From positions 1 to 64,000 of the forward strand of contig NZ_BMDC01000003.1 of assembly GCF_014635585.1 (NCBI RefSeq): a stretch of 64,000 nucleotides of DNA. The letters are read 5' to 3'. The notes under the pieces are model-generated. The model worked only from the letters and a program-made list of their open reading frames with translations. It was not told where the DNA came from and did not search any database. This stretch comes from Rothia aerolata. GTDB taxonomy: Bacteria; Actinomycetota; Actinomycetes; Actinomycetales; Micrococcaceae. Every line of letters begins with the position of its first letter. Position 1 is the stretch's first letter. Made by a program: the position numbers and the translations under genes. This document shows positions 7,791 to 15,998 of the stretch, piece after piece.

Positions 7791-8993
7791 TTAGCTGTTT
7801 TGCAGGACGCGCGGGGGGCGGCTCGGTCTGTTCGCTGGGGTGAAGGTCTCTAGTGTGTGGAGAGCAAATCGGGCGGTGGCATCGGGGTGCTTGCACATGC
7901 CTCGTCCGCTGACTCCGCGACCCAGCCGGGCTACTTCTGCGGCCGCGCCGGGAATTCCCAGGGTGGCGGCGGTAAAGGCGTCTGCCAGGGCTGGGAGCCC
8001 GTTGACGCAGGGTCCGCACTGGCCGGCATTTTCTGCCGCTAGATAGTTGAGGAAGGAGGCTGCTACGGTGAGGGGGTCTTCTTTCTGGAGCAGGGGGTAG
8101 ATGATTCCGGTGCCCGCGGCTATGGCCTGCTCTGAGCCCTCCCCGCCGGGAAGTGCGCCGAGTGGGGTATTTAGGGTTTCTCCCTTGACCCAGGTTCCCG
8201 AGAAACCGCCGGTAAGAACCGCGGGGGCAGCGGCAATTTCAAAGCCGGTAAAGCCCGCCTTTAGGAGAATTTCTCGGGTGGAGCTTCCGTGGGGAAGTTC
8301 AAGCACGAGGGCTCCGGCGCCGGTGCGGGTGTGGACGGTAAAGAGCCGGGTGCCCTTGCGTGCAAACCAATCTGACCCGTAGCGGGCGATGAGGGCGAGC
8401 TGGGCCAGGGTTTCTACGTTGTGTACCAGAATGGGCCCGCGCTCGGCTCTAAACACGTTCTTCGTGCCGGGCTCGGCACGGTTGAGCCGAGTTGTGCGAT
8501 CCATGGGCTTAGAGATTCCCTGCAGGTAGGTGCGGGCAGCGGCAGAGGCCTCACCCGAAATATAGGTTCCCGGAGCCTGGATGAGTTCCACACCGCGAGC
8601 TCGTGCCAGGGCGGCAACCCCTGCCATCGATTCTTGGCGGGCGTAGAGCACCGGCCGCGAAGAGCCTACCAGGGCGCTCGCCAAAAGCAGGCCGTCTAGC
8701 ACCAGGTGCGGTGCGTGCTCGAGGAGCATACGGTCTTTGAAGGAGAGGTATTCTCCCTCTGCCGCGTTGGCTATCACCGTGGTCTTCCGCCCGGTTTCGG
8801 TGCCCGCTAGCTTTGTATAGGTGGAGAAGCCGGCTCCGCCGCGTCCATCCAGGCATGAAGCCTGTACCTGAGCCAGAAGAGTATCGGCCGGAACCTGGGG
8901 AAAGTCCCCAAAGGTAGCGCGGTGGGCCGCTAGGTCAGCATGGTAGCCGGCGGCGAAGACCTGCGGTGTTGAAAGGTCGAGGCGGAGTGTCAT
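7791..8993 (-). CDS. NuoF-like flavo-iron-sulfur protein
   Basis: This 400-residue protein resembles the NADH-binding subunit of complex I without the other subunits. It has a glycine-rich loop LDGRGGAGF (48-56), a flavin-site segment ANAAEGEYLSFKDR (75-88) and a C-terminal cluster domain. In the cluster motif ENAGQCGPCVNG, C326 and C329 are present with C367 in GMCKHPD, but the first ligand cysteine of NuoF is alanine (A323). The cluster may therefore be three-ligand or altered. The start at ATG 8993 is chosen because GGGAGG precedes it and it overlaps the previous gene's stop (ATGA); a longer frame upstream lacks such a site. It is probably cytoplasmic and hands NAD(P)H or ferredoxin electrons to the membrane protein. 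Confidence 0.8.
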   Translation of the reverse strand: MTLRLDLSTPQVFAAGYHADLAAHRATFGDFPQVPADTLLAQVQASCLDGRGGAGFSTYTKLAGTETGRKTTVIANAAEGEYLSFKDRMLLEHAPHLVLDGLLLASALVGSSRPVLYARQESMAGVAALARARGVELIQAPGTYISGEASAAARTYLQGISKPMDRTTRLNRAEPGTKNVFRAERGPILVHNVETLAQLALIARYGSDWFARKGTRLFTVHTRTGAGALVLELPHGSSTREILLKAGFTGFEIAAAPAVLTGGFSGTWVKGETLNTPLGALPGGEGSEQAIAAGTGIIYPLLQKEDPLTVAASFLNYLAAENAGQCGPCVNGLPALADAFTAATLGIPGAAAEVARLGRGVSGRGMCKHPDATARFALHTLETFTPANRPSRPPRVLQNS

Positions 8994-9553
8994 GAGCGAA
9001 CCTCCCGGGTTCTCTTGTGGGAATAATCCATAAATCGGCTGCGTAACCGGGCAACCAGAGCCAGCGCAACCACCCCTATGCAACCGATGCAAAGAGCCAG
9101 GAACCAGCTCTCACCCGAGTCAGAACCCGAGCCCAGTCCGTGGGCTAGGGCTAGCGGCCAGCAGGCGTAGGCGCCCCAGTGCACCAGGTGAAAGAGTCTT
9201 TCGCTGATGCGGGCCCGCAGAATCCCCGTGATAGCCAGGGCCAGTAGCAGGTCTAGGGCCAGGGTTCCCAAGCCGTTGGTGAGCGCGTCTGAGCTAGACA
9301 TAAAGGGAACGAAGAAGTCCAGCAGGTTTAGCCCCGAGTAGCGATCGAAGAGCAGGCTCCCCACGTGCACCAGTACAAAGACCAGGGAGAGCAGGGAAAC
9401 CGAGCGGTGAATCTGCATCACCGCAAAGCGCGGAATAAAGGGTAGGGGTCTTGCTGAACGAGTGGCCACACCCAGAGCAACCGAGGCTGTCAGCAGCAAA
9501 AGACTCATCACTCCGGTAGAGCGGGCGATCGCCCAAAAAACTTCATTAGTCAC
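8990..9553 (-). CDS. ferric-reductase-like transmembrane haem protein
   Basis: This 187-residue protein has five or six hydrophobic segments and the paired histidines of the ferric-reductase/YedZ-like fold: H49 and H63 on one side and H122, H125 and H138 on the other. Such proteins pass electrons across the membrane through two b haems. It lacks FAD and NAD-binding domains, so it needs a separate donor, likely the NuoF-like protein with which it overlaps by four bases. It also overlaps apbE upstream, which indicates translational coupling. Confidence 0.8.
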   Translation of the reverse strand: MTNEVFWAIARSTGVMSLLLLTASVALGVATRSARPLPFIPRFAVMQIHRSVSLLSLVFVLVHVGSLLFDRYSGLNLLDFFVPFMSSSDALTNGLGTLALDLLLALAITGILRARISERLFHLVHWGAYACWPLALAHGLGSGSDSGESWFLALCIGCIGVVALALVARLRSRFMDYSHKRTREVRS

Positions 9554-10523
9554 GGCTGGCTCCTGCCAGTTCGGGATCGGATCCCTGTTCGGTATTCTCC
9601 GGCCAGTTGTGGTGAATCAAGAGGTTCTGTGCGGTGACCAGCCTCGCCGCACAGTTACGCTGGGCCAGTTCCTCCTTGGCTTGCCTGCCCCAGACAATTG
9701 CCGCGGTTGCCAGCACATTGGCTACAGCCGCCGTCTCAGCAATCACGCTGGCCGTCTTGAGGTCTGGCTCGGCAGAAAGCCCGGTTCGGGGGTCGATAAT
9801 GTGGTGCCAGCTGGCCTCTCCCCAGGTGCGCTTCTGTGAACTTGAGGTGGCGATTGCCCCGTTATTGATGAGCTCGACGACTGCCTGGGGGTCGCCCAGC
9901 AAATCTTCAACCACCACTGCCCAGCCGGGGTTTTTCTCCCGCGAGTAATAGGCACCGGCCGTAGAGATGTCTCCACCGAGGCTGAGAAGGACGGGCGCTT
10001 GGGCGGCTTCTGCCGCCGCTTCGGCTGCGAAGTCGGCGGCACATGCCTTGCCGATAGCGGTCAGATCCAGGGTGGCAGAGGTGGTCAGAAGCCACCCCTG
10101 ATTCTCATAGTTGAGCTGCACCTGATCGTGTAGGTTCAGGGAGCCTGTCTGCTGGCAGACCAGCCTGCCCCCGGAGGTCACCTGAAGATCCAGGCTCTCC
10201 AGCCCCGCCCCATATCCCAGGGCCTGCAGGGAATCTTCTACGCGGGGGTCAAAGGCCCCGTCGGTGAAGTCGTAGGAGTAGAGCGCCTGCATGATGAGGA
10301 AGGCCAGGGTGTCGCTGACCTTGCAACTGACCGACCCCCGCGCTCGCACAGAGTCGTTGATAAGAGAGATTTCGCTGTGTTTGACCCAGCGGTTCATTAC
10401 CCTCTCCACCGACTCCAGCTCGTAGGAGACCGCCCGGCGGGCGGCGGCCGCAGCGGCGTCGTCCTCGGTATCAACAGCGAGACGGCAGTCGGAGGTCCAC
10501 TGAACCCAGTCAAAAATTTTCAT
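9546..10523 (-). CDS. apbE: ApbE, FAD:protein FMN transferase
   Basis: ApbE attaches FMN covalently to a threonine of an acceptor protein, using FAD. The 325-residue product has the family segments GAFDPRVEDSLQALGYG (about 87-103), LTAIGKACAADFAAEA, LLSLGGDIS, ATSSSQKRTWG and HHIIDPRTG in the usual order. No signal peptide or lipobox is present, so it acts in the cytoplasm. The start overlaps the preceding stop (TAATG). Its usual partner in such clusters, a protein with an FMN-binding domain, is not found here, so the acceptor is unknown. Confidence 0.88.
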   Translation of the reverse strand: MKIFDWVQWTSDCRLAVDTEDDAAAAAARRAVSYELESVERVMNRWVKHSEISLINDSVRARGSVSCKVSDTLAFLIMQALYSYDFTDGAFDPRVEDSLQALGYGAGLESLDLQVTSGGRLVCQQTGSLNLHDQVQLNYENQGWLLTTSATLDLTAIGKACAADFAAEAAAEAAQAPVLLSLGGDISTAGAYYSREKNPGWAVVVEDLLGDPQAVVELINNGAIATSSSQKRTWGEASWHHIIDPRTGLSAEPDLKTASVIAETAAVANVLATAAIVWGRQAKEELAQRNCAARLVTAQNLLIHHNWPENTEQGSDPELAGASRD

Positions 10524-10762
10524 TAGGATCCAGAGCTCCTGCCGGTGACCTTTTTCTGCGTGTTCTGCTGAACGTAGGGCGAGGTGGTTTTGGAGGAGGT
10601 CTCAGACGATTCGCTGTCTACCGAGCTGCTGCCGGCAACCTTGGAGGCAGTGGCCTCCTGAAAGATTTCGGAGCCTAGAATACCCGCGCCCGCTACGGAG
10701 AGAGTCAGCACGCCGGCAGTGGCAATTCTGTGGGCTGCCCGCCCCTGGCTACGCTTTTTCAT
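10523..10762 (-). CDS. short exported Ser/Thr-rich protein, possibly a shortened FMN-binding partner
   Basis: This 79- or 80-residue protein begins with a basic stretch (MKKRSQGRAAHR) and a hydrophobic segment at about 13-31, then a Ser/Thr/Lys-rich tail with no recognisable domain. It is translationally coupled to apbE (TAATG). In related actinobacterial clusters this position holds an exported FMN-binding-domain protein with a similar signal peptide, so this may be its N-terminal part after loss of the domain. That is inference. ATG 10762 or GTG 10765 can start it. Neither has a clear ribosome site, and a strong hairpin ends two to five bases upstream. Confidence 0.55.
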   Translation of the reverse strand: MKKRSQGRAAHRIATAGVLTLSVAGAGILGSEIFQEATASKVAGSSSVDSESSETSSKTTSPYVQQNTQKKVTGRSSGS

Positions 10763-10767
10763 CACGA

Positions 10768-10812
10768 AAACCCGCTTTCTAAGTTGATGTTCTCAGCTTA
10801 GAAAGCGGGTTT
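10768..10812 (-). terminator. hairpin abutting the start of the exported-protein gene
   Basis: Perfect 16-base arms (AAACCCGCTTTCTAAG and its complement) enclose a 13-base loop. On the minus strand the stem ends in GGGTTTTC, directly before GTGATG. It can be an intrinsic terminator for upstream transcripts, or an attenuator or translational lock for the electron-transfer operon, because any ribosome site must lie inside the stem. Confidence 0.6.
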
Positions 10813-10859
10813 ATGTGGAATGTATACCTTAGCTATGAATGAGCTGTGAAGGTTTTTGA

Positions 10860-10910
10860 CCAGCTCTGGCCCCTGCGTGCGGTGCTTTCCGCGTTGAGGG
10901 CCAGAGTTGG
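10860..10910 (-). terminator. hairpin after the GAPDH gene
   Basis: The arms CCAGCTCTGGCCC and GGGCCAGAGTTGG (one wobble) enclose a region with an inner GCGG/CCGC stem, ten bases after the GAPDH stop. Only TCAAAAACC follows on the minus strand, so it is a weak intrinsic terminator or a transcript-end stabiliser. Confidence 0.5.
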
Positions 10911-10920
10911 TTAGGGACTC

Positions 10921-12366
10921 TTAGGACGCCGCGGGGAAGGTCGGCACGGAGTTGCCCGCCATCTTCTCGACCACGCGGATCACCTGGCAGGAGTAGCCAA
11001 ACTCGTTGTCGTACCAGACGTAGAGAATGGCGGTGTTGCCGGTAACGATGGTTGCCAGACCGTCTACCACACCGGCGGTACGGGAGCCCACAAAGTCGGT
11101 GGAGACAACCTCGTGGGAATCGGTGTAGTCAATCTGGCGGCGCAGGGAGGAGTGCAGGGCGGCGTTGCGCAGCACCTCGTTGAGGGACTCCTTGGATTCG
11201 GGAGCCTTCTCCAGCTGCAGGTTCAGGATTGCCATGGAGACATCGGGGGTGGGAACGCGAATAGCGTTACCGGTGAGCTTGCCCTCCATCTCGGGCAGGG
11301 CCTTGGCCACTGCCTTAGCGGCGCCGGTCTCGGTGAGCACCATGTTCAGTGCTGCCGAGCGGCCGCGGCGGTCGCCCTTGTGGTAGTTGTCAATCAGGTT
11401 CTGGTCGTTGGTAAAGGAGTGCACGGTCTCCACGTGGCCGTGCTTTACACCGTATTCATCGCCCATAACCTTCAGCACCGGGGTAATGGCGTTGGTGGTG
11501 CAGGAGGCCGCCGAGAGCACCTGGTCTGAGTCGGTAATGATGTTGTCATTGACACCGCAGACGATGTTCTTCAGATCGCCCTTGCCGGGGGCGGTCAGCA
11601 GCACGCGGGAGACACCCTTGGACTTTAGATGCTGGGAGAGGCCCTCGCGGTCGCGCCAGCGGCCGGTGTTATCTACCACGATTGCATTGTTGATGCCGTA
11701 TTCGGTGTAGTCAACGGTTGCCGGGTCTGAGGAGTAGATGAACTGAATGGGGGTGCCGTTAGCGATAATTACGTTGTTCTCGGCATCTACCCGGATAGTG
11801 CCGCGGAAGGCCCCGTGCACCGAGTCGCGGCGCAGCAGGGAGGCGCGCTTGAAGAGGTCTTTCTCGCCGTTCTTACGCACGACGACGGCGCGCAGGTTCA
11901 GGCCCGAGCCGGAGGAACGTTCGAGAAGGATTCGCGCGAGCAGGCGGCCGATGCGACCGAAACCGTAGAGGACGACGTCCTGGGTCTCAATCTCGGTCTC
12001 ACCCTTCTTGCCCACTACCTCGGCAAGCTCGGTGCGCAGCCAGGCCGCCAGGTCTTCAGAGCCAGACTCTACGAACTTGTGCCACAGCTGGGCGATACCG
12101 ACGGAGCAGGGGCCCAAATCGAGCTTGACGAGTTCCTGCAAAATCTTCAGGGAGTTAGCGGGGTCAAGCTCCTCAGAATCCACCTGACGAGCGAAGCGGT
12201 GCAGCTTCAGAATCTGAATAACTGAGCGGTTAACGAGGCTTCGGCCGTGAATGCTTACCACCACGCCGTTCTCGCGGTTGAGCTTACCAATCAGAGGAAT
12301 CATTGCCTCTGCATCTGCCTCGCGAGTCAGCCACTGCTGGTGAGCGTTTTCGGTAGAAGTTGCCAC
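10921..12366 (-). CDS. gap: glyceraldehyde-3-phosphate dehydrogenase, long form
   Basis: The product of 481 residues is longer than the usual 335-residue GAPDH because of an N-terminal helical extension of about 130 residues, as in the long GAPDH of corynebacteria and relatives (GapB/GapX type). The NAD fold starts with LYGFGRIGR, and the catalytic cysteine is C289 in SAASCTTNAI. The C-terminal WYDNEFGYSCQ is conserved. It interconverts glyceraldehyde-3-phosphate and 1,3-bisphosphoglycerate; long forms are often linked to gluconeogenesis. GTG 12366 is chosen because AAGGA stands seven bases upstream and the conserved extension starts there. The 5' leader contains a CGATCGAT inverted repeat. 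Confidence 0.88.
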   Translation of the reverse strand: MATSTENAHQQWLTREADAEAMIPLIGKLNRENGVVVSIHGRSLVNRSVIQILKLHRFARQVDSEELDPANSLKILQELVKLDLGPCSVGIAQLWHKFVESGSEDLAAWLRTELAEVVGKKGETEIETQDVVLYGFGRIGRLLARILLERSSGSGLNLRAVVVRKNGEKDLFKRASLLRRDSVHGAFRGTIRVDAENNVIIANGTPIQFIYSSDPATVDYTEYGINNAIVVDNTGRWRDREGLSQHLKSKGVSRVLLTAPGKGDLKNIVCGVNDNIITDSDQVLSAASCTTNAITPVLKVMGDEYGVKHGHVETVHSFTNDQNLIDNYHKGDRRGRSAALNMVLTETGAAKAVAKALPEMEGKLTGNAIRVPTPDVSMAILNLQLEKAPESKESLNEVLRNAALHSSLRRQIDYTDSHEVVSTDFVGSRTAGVVDGLATIVTGNTAILYVWYDNEFGYSCQVIRVVEKMAGNSVPTFPAAS

Positions 12367-12384
12367 GAATCTATCCTTCTTCCT

Positions 12385-12410
12385 CGATCGATTCGCCTTT
12401 GTATCGATCG
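12385..12410 (-). promoter_or_regulatory. inverted repeat in the GAPDH leader
   Basis: CGATCGAT (12385-12392) and ATCGATCG (12403-12410) are separated by ten bases, just upstream of the AAGGA ribosome site of the GAPDH gene. TATTAT lies a few bases further upstream and could be its -10 element. The repeat could be an operator or an RNA hairpin. Both are inferred. Confidence 0.4.
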
Positions 12411-12602
12411 GATAATATGCACTTGGTGTTACCGAAACCCAAGGCGTGCATCGTCGCATCGCCTTTGATTCGAGATAGCACATCAAGCATAACCTTGCCC
12501 CCTCTACAAGTGCAGGGTTTTTGTTCCACTTTGGGGCGCCCGGGCTAATATGTCGGTTTCATTACGACCCGACGGCGCAAACACTGCTGATACCATAAAA
12601 CC

Positions 12603-13541
12603 ATGTTGACAGTGATTGGCGAAGCCCTGGTAGACGTTGTAAACCGCCCCCATCAAGCTAAGCACGCCCACCCGGGCGGCTCACCCATGAATGTGGCGGT
12701 GGGCGTTGCACGTTTGGGTCACGAGGTTGAATACATTGGCCGTTACGGAAACGACGACTACGGCCGCATGATCGATGAGCACCTGCGTGAATCTCGGGTT
12801 GCTCTGCCGGTGGGAGCCGATAGCAAGAAGACCTCGGTTGCCCAGGCAAACATCGCTGAGAACGGCGCCGCTGATTATGAGTTCGACATTGACTGGTCAC
12901 TAGAAGACGCGCGGCCTTCGCTGGAGAAAGCCGCCCGCACCTCATCTGCCGTTCACGTGGGTTCCATCGGTGCCATGCTAGAGCCCGGTGCCAGCCTGGT
13001 GGCTGAAACCGTGAAATCTGCCCACCAGCACGCGCTGGTAACCTACGACCCTAACTGCCGACCCAGCATTATTCCCGATGCCTCGCAGGCGCGGGCCTGG
13101 GCAGAGAAGGTTGTGCCGAACGCCGACGTCATTAAAGCATCGGATGAAGACCTGCTCTGGCTCTACCCGCACCGCACCGTTGAGGAATCAGCCAGGGCAT
13201 GGCTGGAACTCGGTGCGGAACTGGTGATTGTGACCCGCGGCGAGATGGGCCCCTGGGCGATAACCCGCGCCCTGACCGGAGGCCTTGCCGTCGAAGCCCA
13301 CCGGGTAGAGGTTGCCGATACCGTGGGTGCCGGTGACTCGCTGATGGCAGCCCTGATTACTGCCCTGCTCGACCGCGGCATTGAGGGCAAAGAAGCTAGC
13401 AAGAAAATTTCTCAGCTGGGCCAAGAAGAGCTGGCCGAGATTCTTACCTTCGCTGCTACCGCTGCGGGAATCACCGTCTCCCGAGCCGGAGCCAACCCGC
13501 CCACCCGCGCTGAACTCGAAGAGGTTCTGGCGGGCAAATAA
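12603..13541 (+). CDS. PfkB-family sugar kinase (fructokinase-like)
   Basis: This 312-residue kinase of the ribokinase/PfkB family probably phosphorylates fructose. It has the N-terminal GEALVDV and GGSPMNVAVGVARLG segments, and the catalytic signature ADTVGAGDSLMAALITALL near 238-256 with the base D in GAGDS. It is divergent from the GAPDH gene across about 236 bases. Fructokinase is the closest call by length and the GSPMNVA motif, but substrate cannot be fixed from sequence alone. Confidence 0.8.
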   Translation: MLTVIGEALVDVVNRPHQAKHAHPGGSPMNVAVGVARLGHEVEYIGRYGNDDYGRMIDEHLRESRVALPVGADSKKTSVAQANIAENGAADYEFDIDWSLEDARPSLEKAARTSSAVHVGSIGAMLEPGASLVAETVKSAHQHALVTYDPNCRPSIIPDASQARAWAEKVVPNADVIKASDEDLLWLYPHRTVEESARAWLELGAELVIVTRGEMGPWAITRALTGGLAVEAHRVEVADTVGAGDSLMAALITALLDRGIEGKEASKKISQLGQEELAEILTFAATAAGITVSRAGANPPTRAELEEVLAGK

Positions 13542-13572
13542 ACCAACCGAGTAGAAAAACAAAGGAGTAGTT

Positions 13573-14091
13573 ATGCTCGACCGTGATCCCTACAAGGACC
13601 TCCCCGACCTGCCCACCTTCACCCTGACCTCTGAGAATCTTGAAGACGGCGGCAAGGCACCCACCTGGATGCTCTCCAAGCTCTTTGGCATTGAGGGCGG
13701 CGAGGATGTTAACCCCCAGCTTTCCTGGTTTGGCTTCCCCGAAGAAACCAAGTCTTTTGTACTGACCTGCTTCGATCCTGACGCCCCCACACCCAGCGGC
13801 TTCTGGCACTGGACTGTCTCTAACCTGCCGGTATCGGTGACCTCGGTGGCAAAGGGCGGCGCTGGCGCGCTCGGCGGCGTCAAGCACCTCAATGACGGCG
13901 GAACCCGCGAGTTCCTCGGTGCGGCACCTCCGGCTGGCCACGGCGCCCACCGCTACATCTTCTGCGTTACCGCCGTTGATACCGAAGAGCTCGATATTGA
14001 CGAAAACACCTCACCGACCGTTGTTAACTTCAACCTCTTCTTCCACGGCATTGCCCGCGCTTTCTTGACCGTGACCCACGAAGAAAAATAG
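13573..14091 (+). CDS. PEBP-family protein (YbhB/YbcL type)
   Basis: This 172-residue protein belongs to the phosphatidylethanolamine-binding family. Markers are FVLTCFDPDAPTPSGFWHW and the GGTREFLGAAPPAGHGAHRY segment, which form the anion-binding pocket. There is no signal peptide. Bacterial members have no settled role. The start at ATG 13573 follows AAAGGAG, and the gene is co-directional with the kinase upstream and the phosphatase downstream, which begins four bases after its stop. Confidence 0.83.
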   Translation: MLDRDPYKDLPDLPTFTLTSENLEDGGKAPTWMLSKLFGIEGGEDVNPQLSWFGFPEETKSFVLTCFDPDAPTPSGFWHWTVSNLPVSVTSVAKGGAGALGGVKHLNDGGTREFLGAAPPAGHGAHRYIFCVTAVDTEELDIDENTSPTVVNFNLFFHGIARAFLTVTHEEK

Positions 14092-14094
14092 TTC

Positions 14095-14901
14095 ATGATC
14101 AAACTGATAGCCAGCGACCTAGACGGTACCCTGCTGGGGAAGGACTTTACCTTCACTCCCCGCACCCTTGCCGCTCTTGAATCAGCTGCGGCGGCGGGCA
14201 TAGGCATTGTGTTTGTGACCGGCCGCCCGCAGCGCTGGCTTGACCCTTTGAGGGAGCAGCTCAAATACGATTCCTACGCGATCTGCTCCAACGGCGCTGT
14301 GCTCTACCATCTGGGCAAGAACGAAGTGGTGGCTGCCCAGCTGACAGACATGGCAGATATTGCCGCTGTGCACCCGGTGCTTGAGGCCGAGTTCCCTCGG
14401 GCCACCTTTAACTTAGAAACCCTTGACACCGTCTACATTCAGGGCGAGTACGAGATGAGCCCGGTTCTTCAGGGCGCCACCATTGTGCCCGGTGCCCTAG
14501 AACCCGTGCTGGCAACCAACCAGGGGGTAGTGAAGTACCTGATGCGCCTACCCGGTGCTGACCCCGATGAGCTCTTTGAACAGGTGAAGCCGCTGGTATC
14601 TGACCGGCTCTCCCTCACTATGGGTATCAAGGGCCTACCCCTGATGGAAATGGCGCGCCCGGGCATGAACAAGGGCCAGGTGCTGGCCGAATTCGCCACA
14701 GCCCAGGGTGTTTCTGCCCACGAGGTGGTTGCCTTTGGCGACATGCTCAATGACCTCGAAATGCTCCAGTGGGCCGGCACCGGTTACGCTATGGCTTCGG
14801 GTTCCACCCGTTTGCAGAAGGTGGTGGGCAGGGTCTGCCCCGCTCTTGAGGAGGACGGCGTGGCCCAGGTGATAGAGCAGATTGTGGAGCGTCAGCGCTA
14901 A
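14095..14901 (+). CDS. HAD-superfamily phosphatase, Cof type
   Basis: This 268-residue Cof-type (IIB) HAD hydrolase probably dephosphorylates sugar phosphates or similar metabolites. Motif I is ASDLDGTLLG (nucleophile D9 and D11), motif II FVTGR, motif III an NKGQVL-type lysine region, and motif IV AFGDMLNDLEML. A cap domain lies between motifs II and III. The gene is directly downstream of the PEBP gene, so the two may be co-transcribed. Confidence 0.85.
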   Translation: MIKLIASDLDGTLLGKDFTFTPRTLAALESAAAAGIGIVFVTGRPQRWLDPLREQLKYDSYAICSNGAVLYHLGKNEVVAAQLTDMADIAAVHPVLEAEFPRATFNLETLDTVYIQGEYEMSPVLQGATIVPGALEPVLATNQGVVKYLMRLPGADPDELFEQVKPLVSDRLSLTMGIKGLPLMEMARPGMNKGQVLAEFATAQGVSAHEVVAFGDMLNDLEMLQWAGTGYAMASGSTRLQKVVGRVCPALEEDGVAQVIEQIVERQR

Positions 14902-14911
14902 AGTAGTTCCC

Positions 14912-15703
14912 ATGCCTTTTTCACGCGCAGAACTCTATGCCCACCGGGGGCTTTCTCTTGAGCACCCCGAAAATACCCTGGAAGCCTTCGAGGCAGCCGC
15001 GCAGCAGGGGGCGCGCTGGATCGAAACAGACGTACGAACCACCGCCGACGGCGTCGTCCTTATCTTTCATGACTCCACCCTCAACCGCGTGGCGGGCCGC
15101 CCCGGGCGGATTGACGAGCTGACCTTCGAGCAGGTGCGTGAGGTGGAGCTCGCCGGTGGCGCGCGGATTCCCACCCTGCGCGAGGCGCTGGACCGCTTTC
15201 CCGACCTCTCTTTCAATATCGATGTGAAGGACGACGCTTCGGCGGCCGCCCTGCCCGCCGTGGTGGTGGGTGCCGGGGCGGGGCAGAGGGTGCGTATCGC
15301 CTCCTTTTCAGAGAAGCGCCGGAGTGCTTGCCTGCGGGAATTTGCTGCCCTGGCGCCGGGACTCCGGGTGAAATCTAGCGCTGCTGTTGAGGGAACCACC
15401 CTCTTCTCCCTGGTCTGCCGCACCGTGCCCGCAGCCTGGCCGCTGGTGGCGCGCCTTGCAGGTCGCTGGGTGGAACCCTTTGACAGCCTACAGGTGCCCC
15501 GGCACTACCGGGTGCTGGGCAGGCGGGTGCCGGTGGTGACCCCTCGTTTTCTCGCTACCGCCCACCGGTTTGGCCTTGAGGTTCACGTGTGGACCATCGA
15601 TAACCCCGAGCAGATGCGCGAGCTACTTGAGCTGGGAGCTGATGGAATCGTGACTAACCGGGCAGATCTTTTTAACCGGGAGCAGGAGCGCTCCGCCGCC
15701 TAG
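14912..15703 (+). CDS. glycerophosphodiester phosphodiesterase
   Basis: This 263-residue enzyme cleaves glycerophosphodiesters to glycerol-3-phosphate and an alcohol. AHRGLSLEHPENTLEAF (about 9-25) has the HRG and ENT residues, and ETDVRTTADGVVLIFHDSTL has the metal and catalytic E, D and H. No signal peptide is seen, so it is likely cytoplasmic. ATG 14912 is chosen because the upstream frame begins with TTG inside the preceding gene. The GGACGACGCC complement at 15050 encodes GVVL here. Confidence 0.86.
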   Translation: MPFSRAELYAHRGLSLEHPENTLEAFEAAAQQGARWIETDVRTTADGVVLIFHDSTLNRVAGRPGRIDELTFEQVREVELAGGARIPTLREALDRFPDLSFNIDVKDDASAAALPAVVVGAGAGQRVRIASFSEKRRSACLREFAALAPGLRVKSSAAVEGTTLFSLVCRTVPAAWPLVARLAGRWVEPFDSLQVPRHYRVLGRRVPVVTPRFLATAHRFGLEVHVWTIDNPEQMRELLELGADGIVTNRADLFNREQERSAA

Positions 15704-15784
15704 ATCCGGGGAATTTGAGGGGTTTTGGCGGTAAGTATATGAAACCGTTACCAGTTTGCCAGCAAACTCCAAATATTTACTAAC

Positions 15785-15868
15785 CCTGCTTATAGCTTGA
15801 TGGTGTTAGATTTATATCAGAAGGTTCGAGAGAGCCTCATGCTGAGAAGCGAAAATGTGTGTGTGATG
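15785..15868 (+). ncRNA. possible small RNA or leader before a strong terminator
   Basis: About 150 bases of gene-free DNA after the phosphodiesterase end at a strong terminator (15869-15902). TTTGCCAGCAAAC near 15755 and an AT-rich stretch near 15775-15795 could hold a promoter. No family is recognised, and a simple 3' untranslated region is the main alternative. Confidence 0.2.
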
Positions 15869-15902
15869 AAGAAGCCGGGCTGGGGAGCCCGGCTTCTTTT
15901 CT
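15869..15902 (+). terminator. intrinsic terminator
   Basis: Thirteen-base perfect arms (AAGAAGCCGGGCT and complement) around GGGG are followed by TTTTCTTA. This is a classic Rho-independent terminator, about 165 bases after the phosphodiesterase gene. Confidence 0.85.
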
Positions 15903-15998
15903 TATGCGGGGGTGCTGGGCGCGCCCCGCCCCTTGCTCAGGAGCCGATTCCTTTCAAACCAATGCTCGGGCACTTTGCCAGAATGGGGCAGTGCACCG

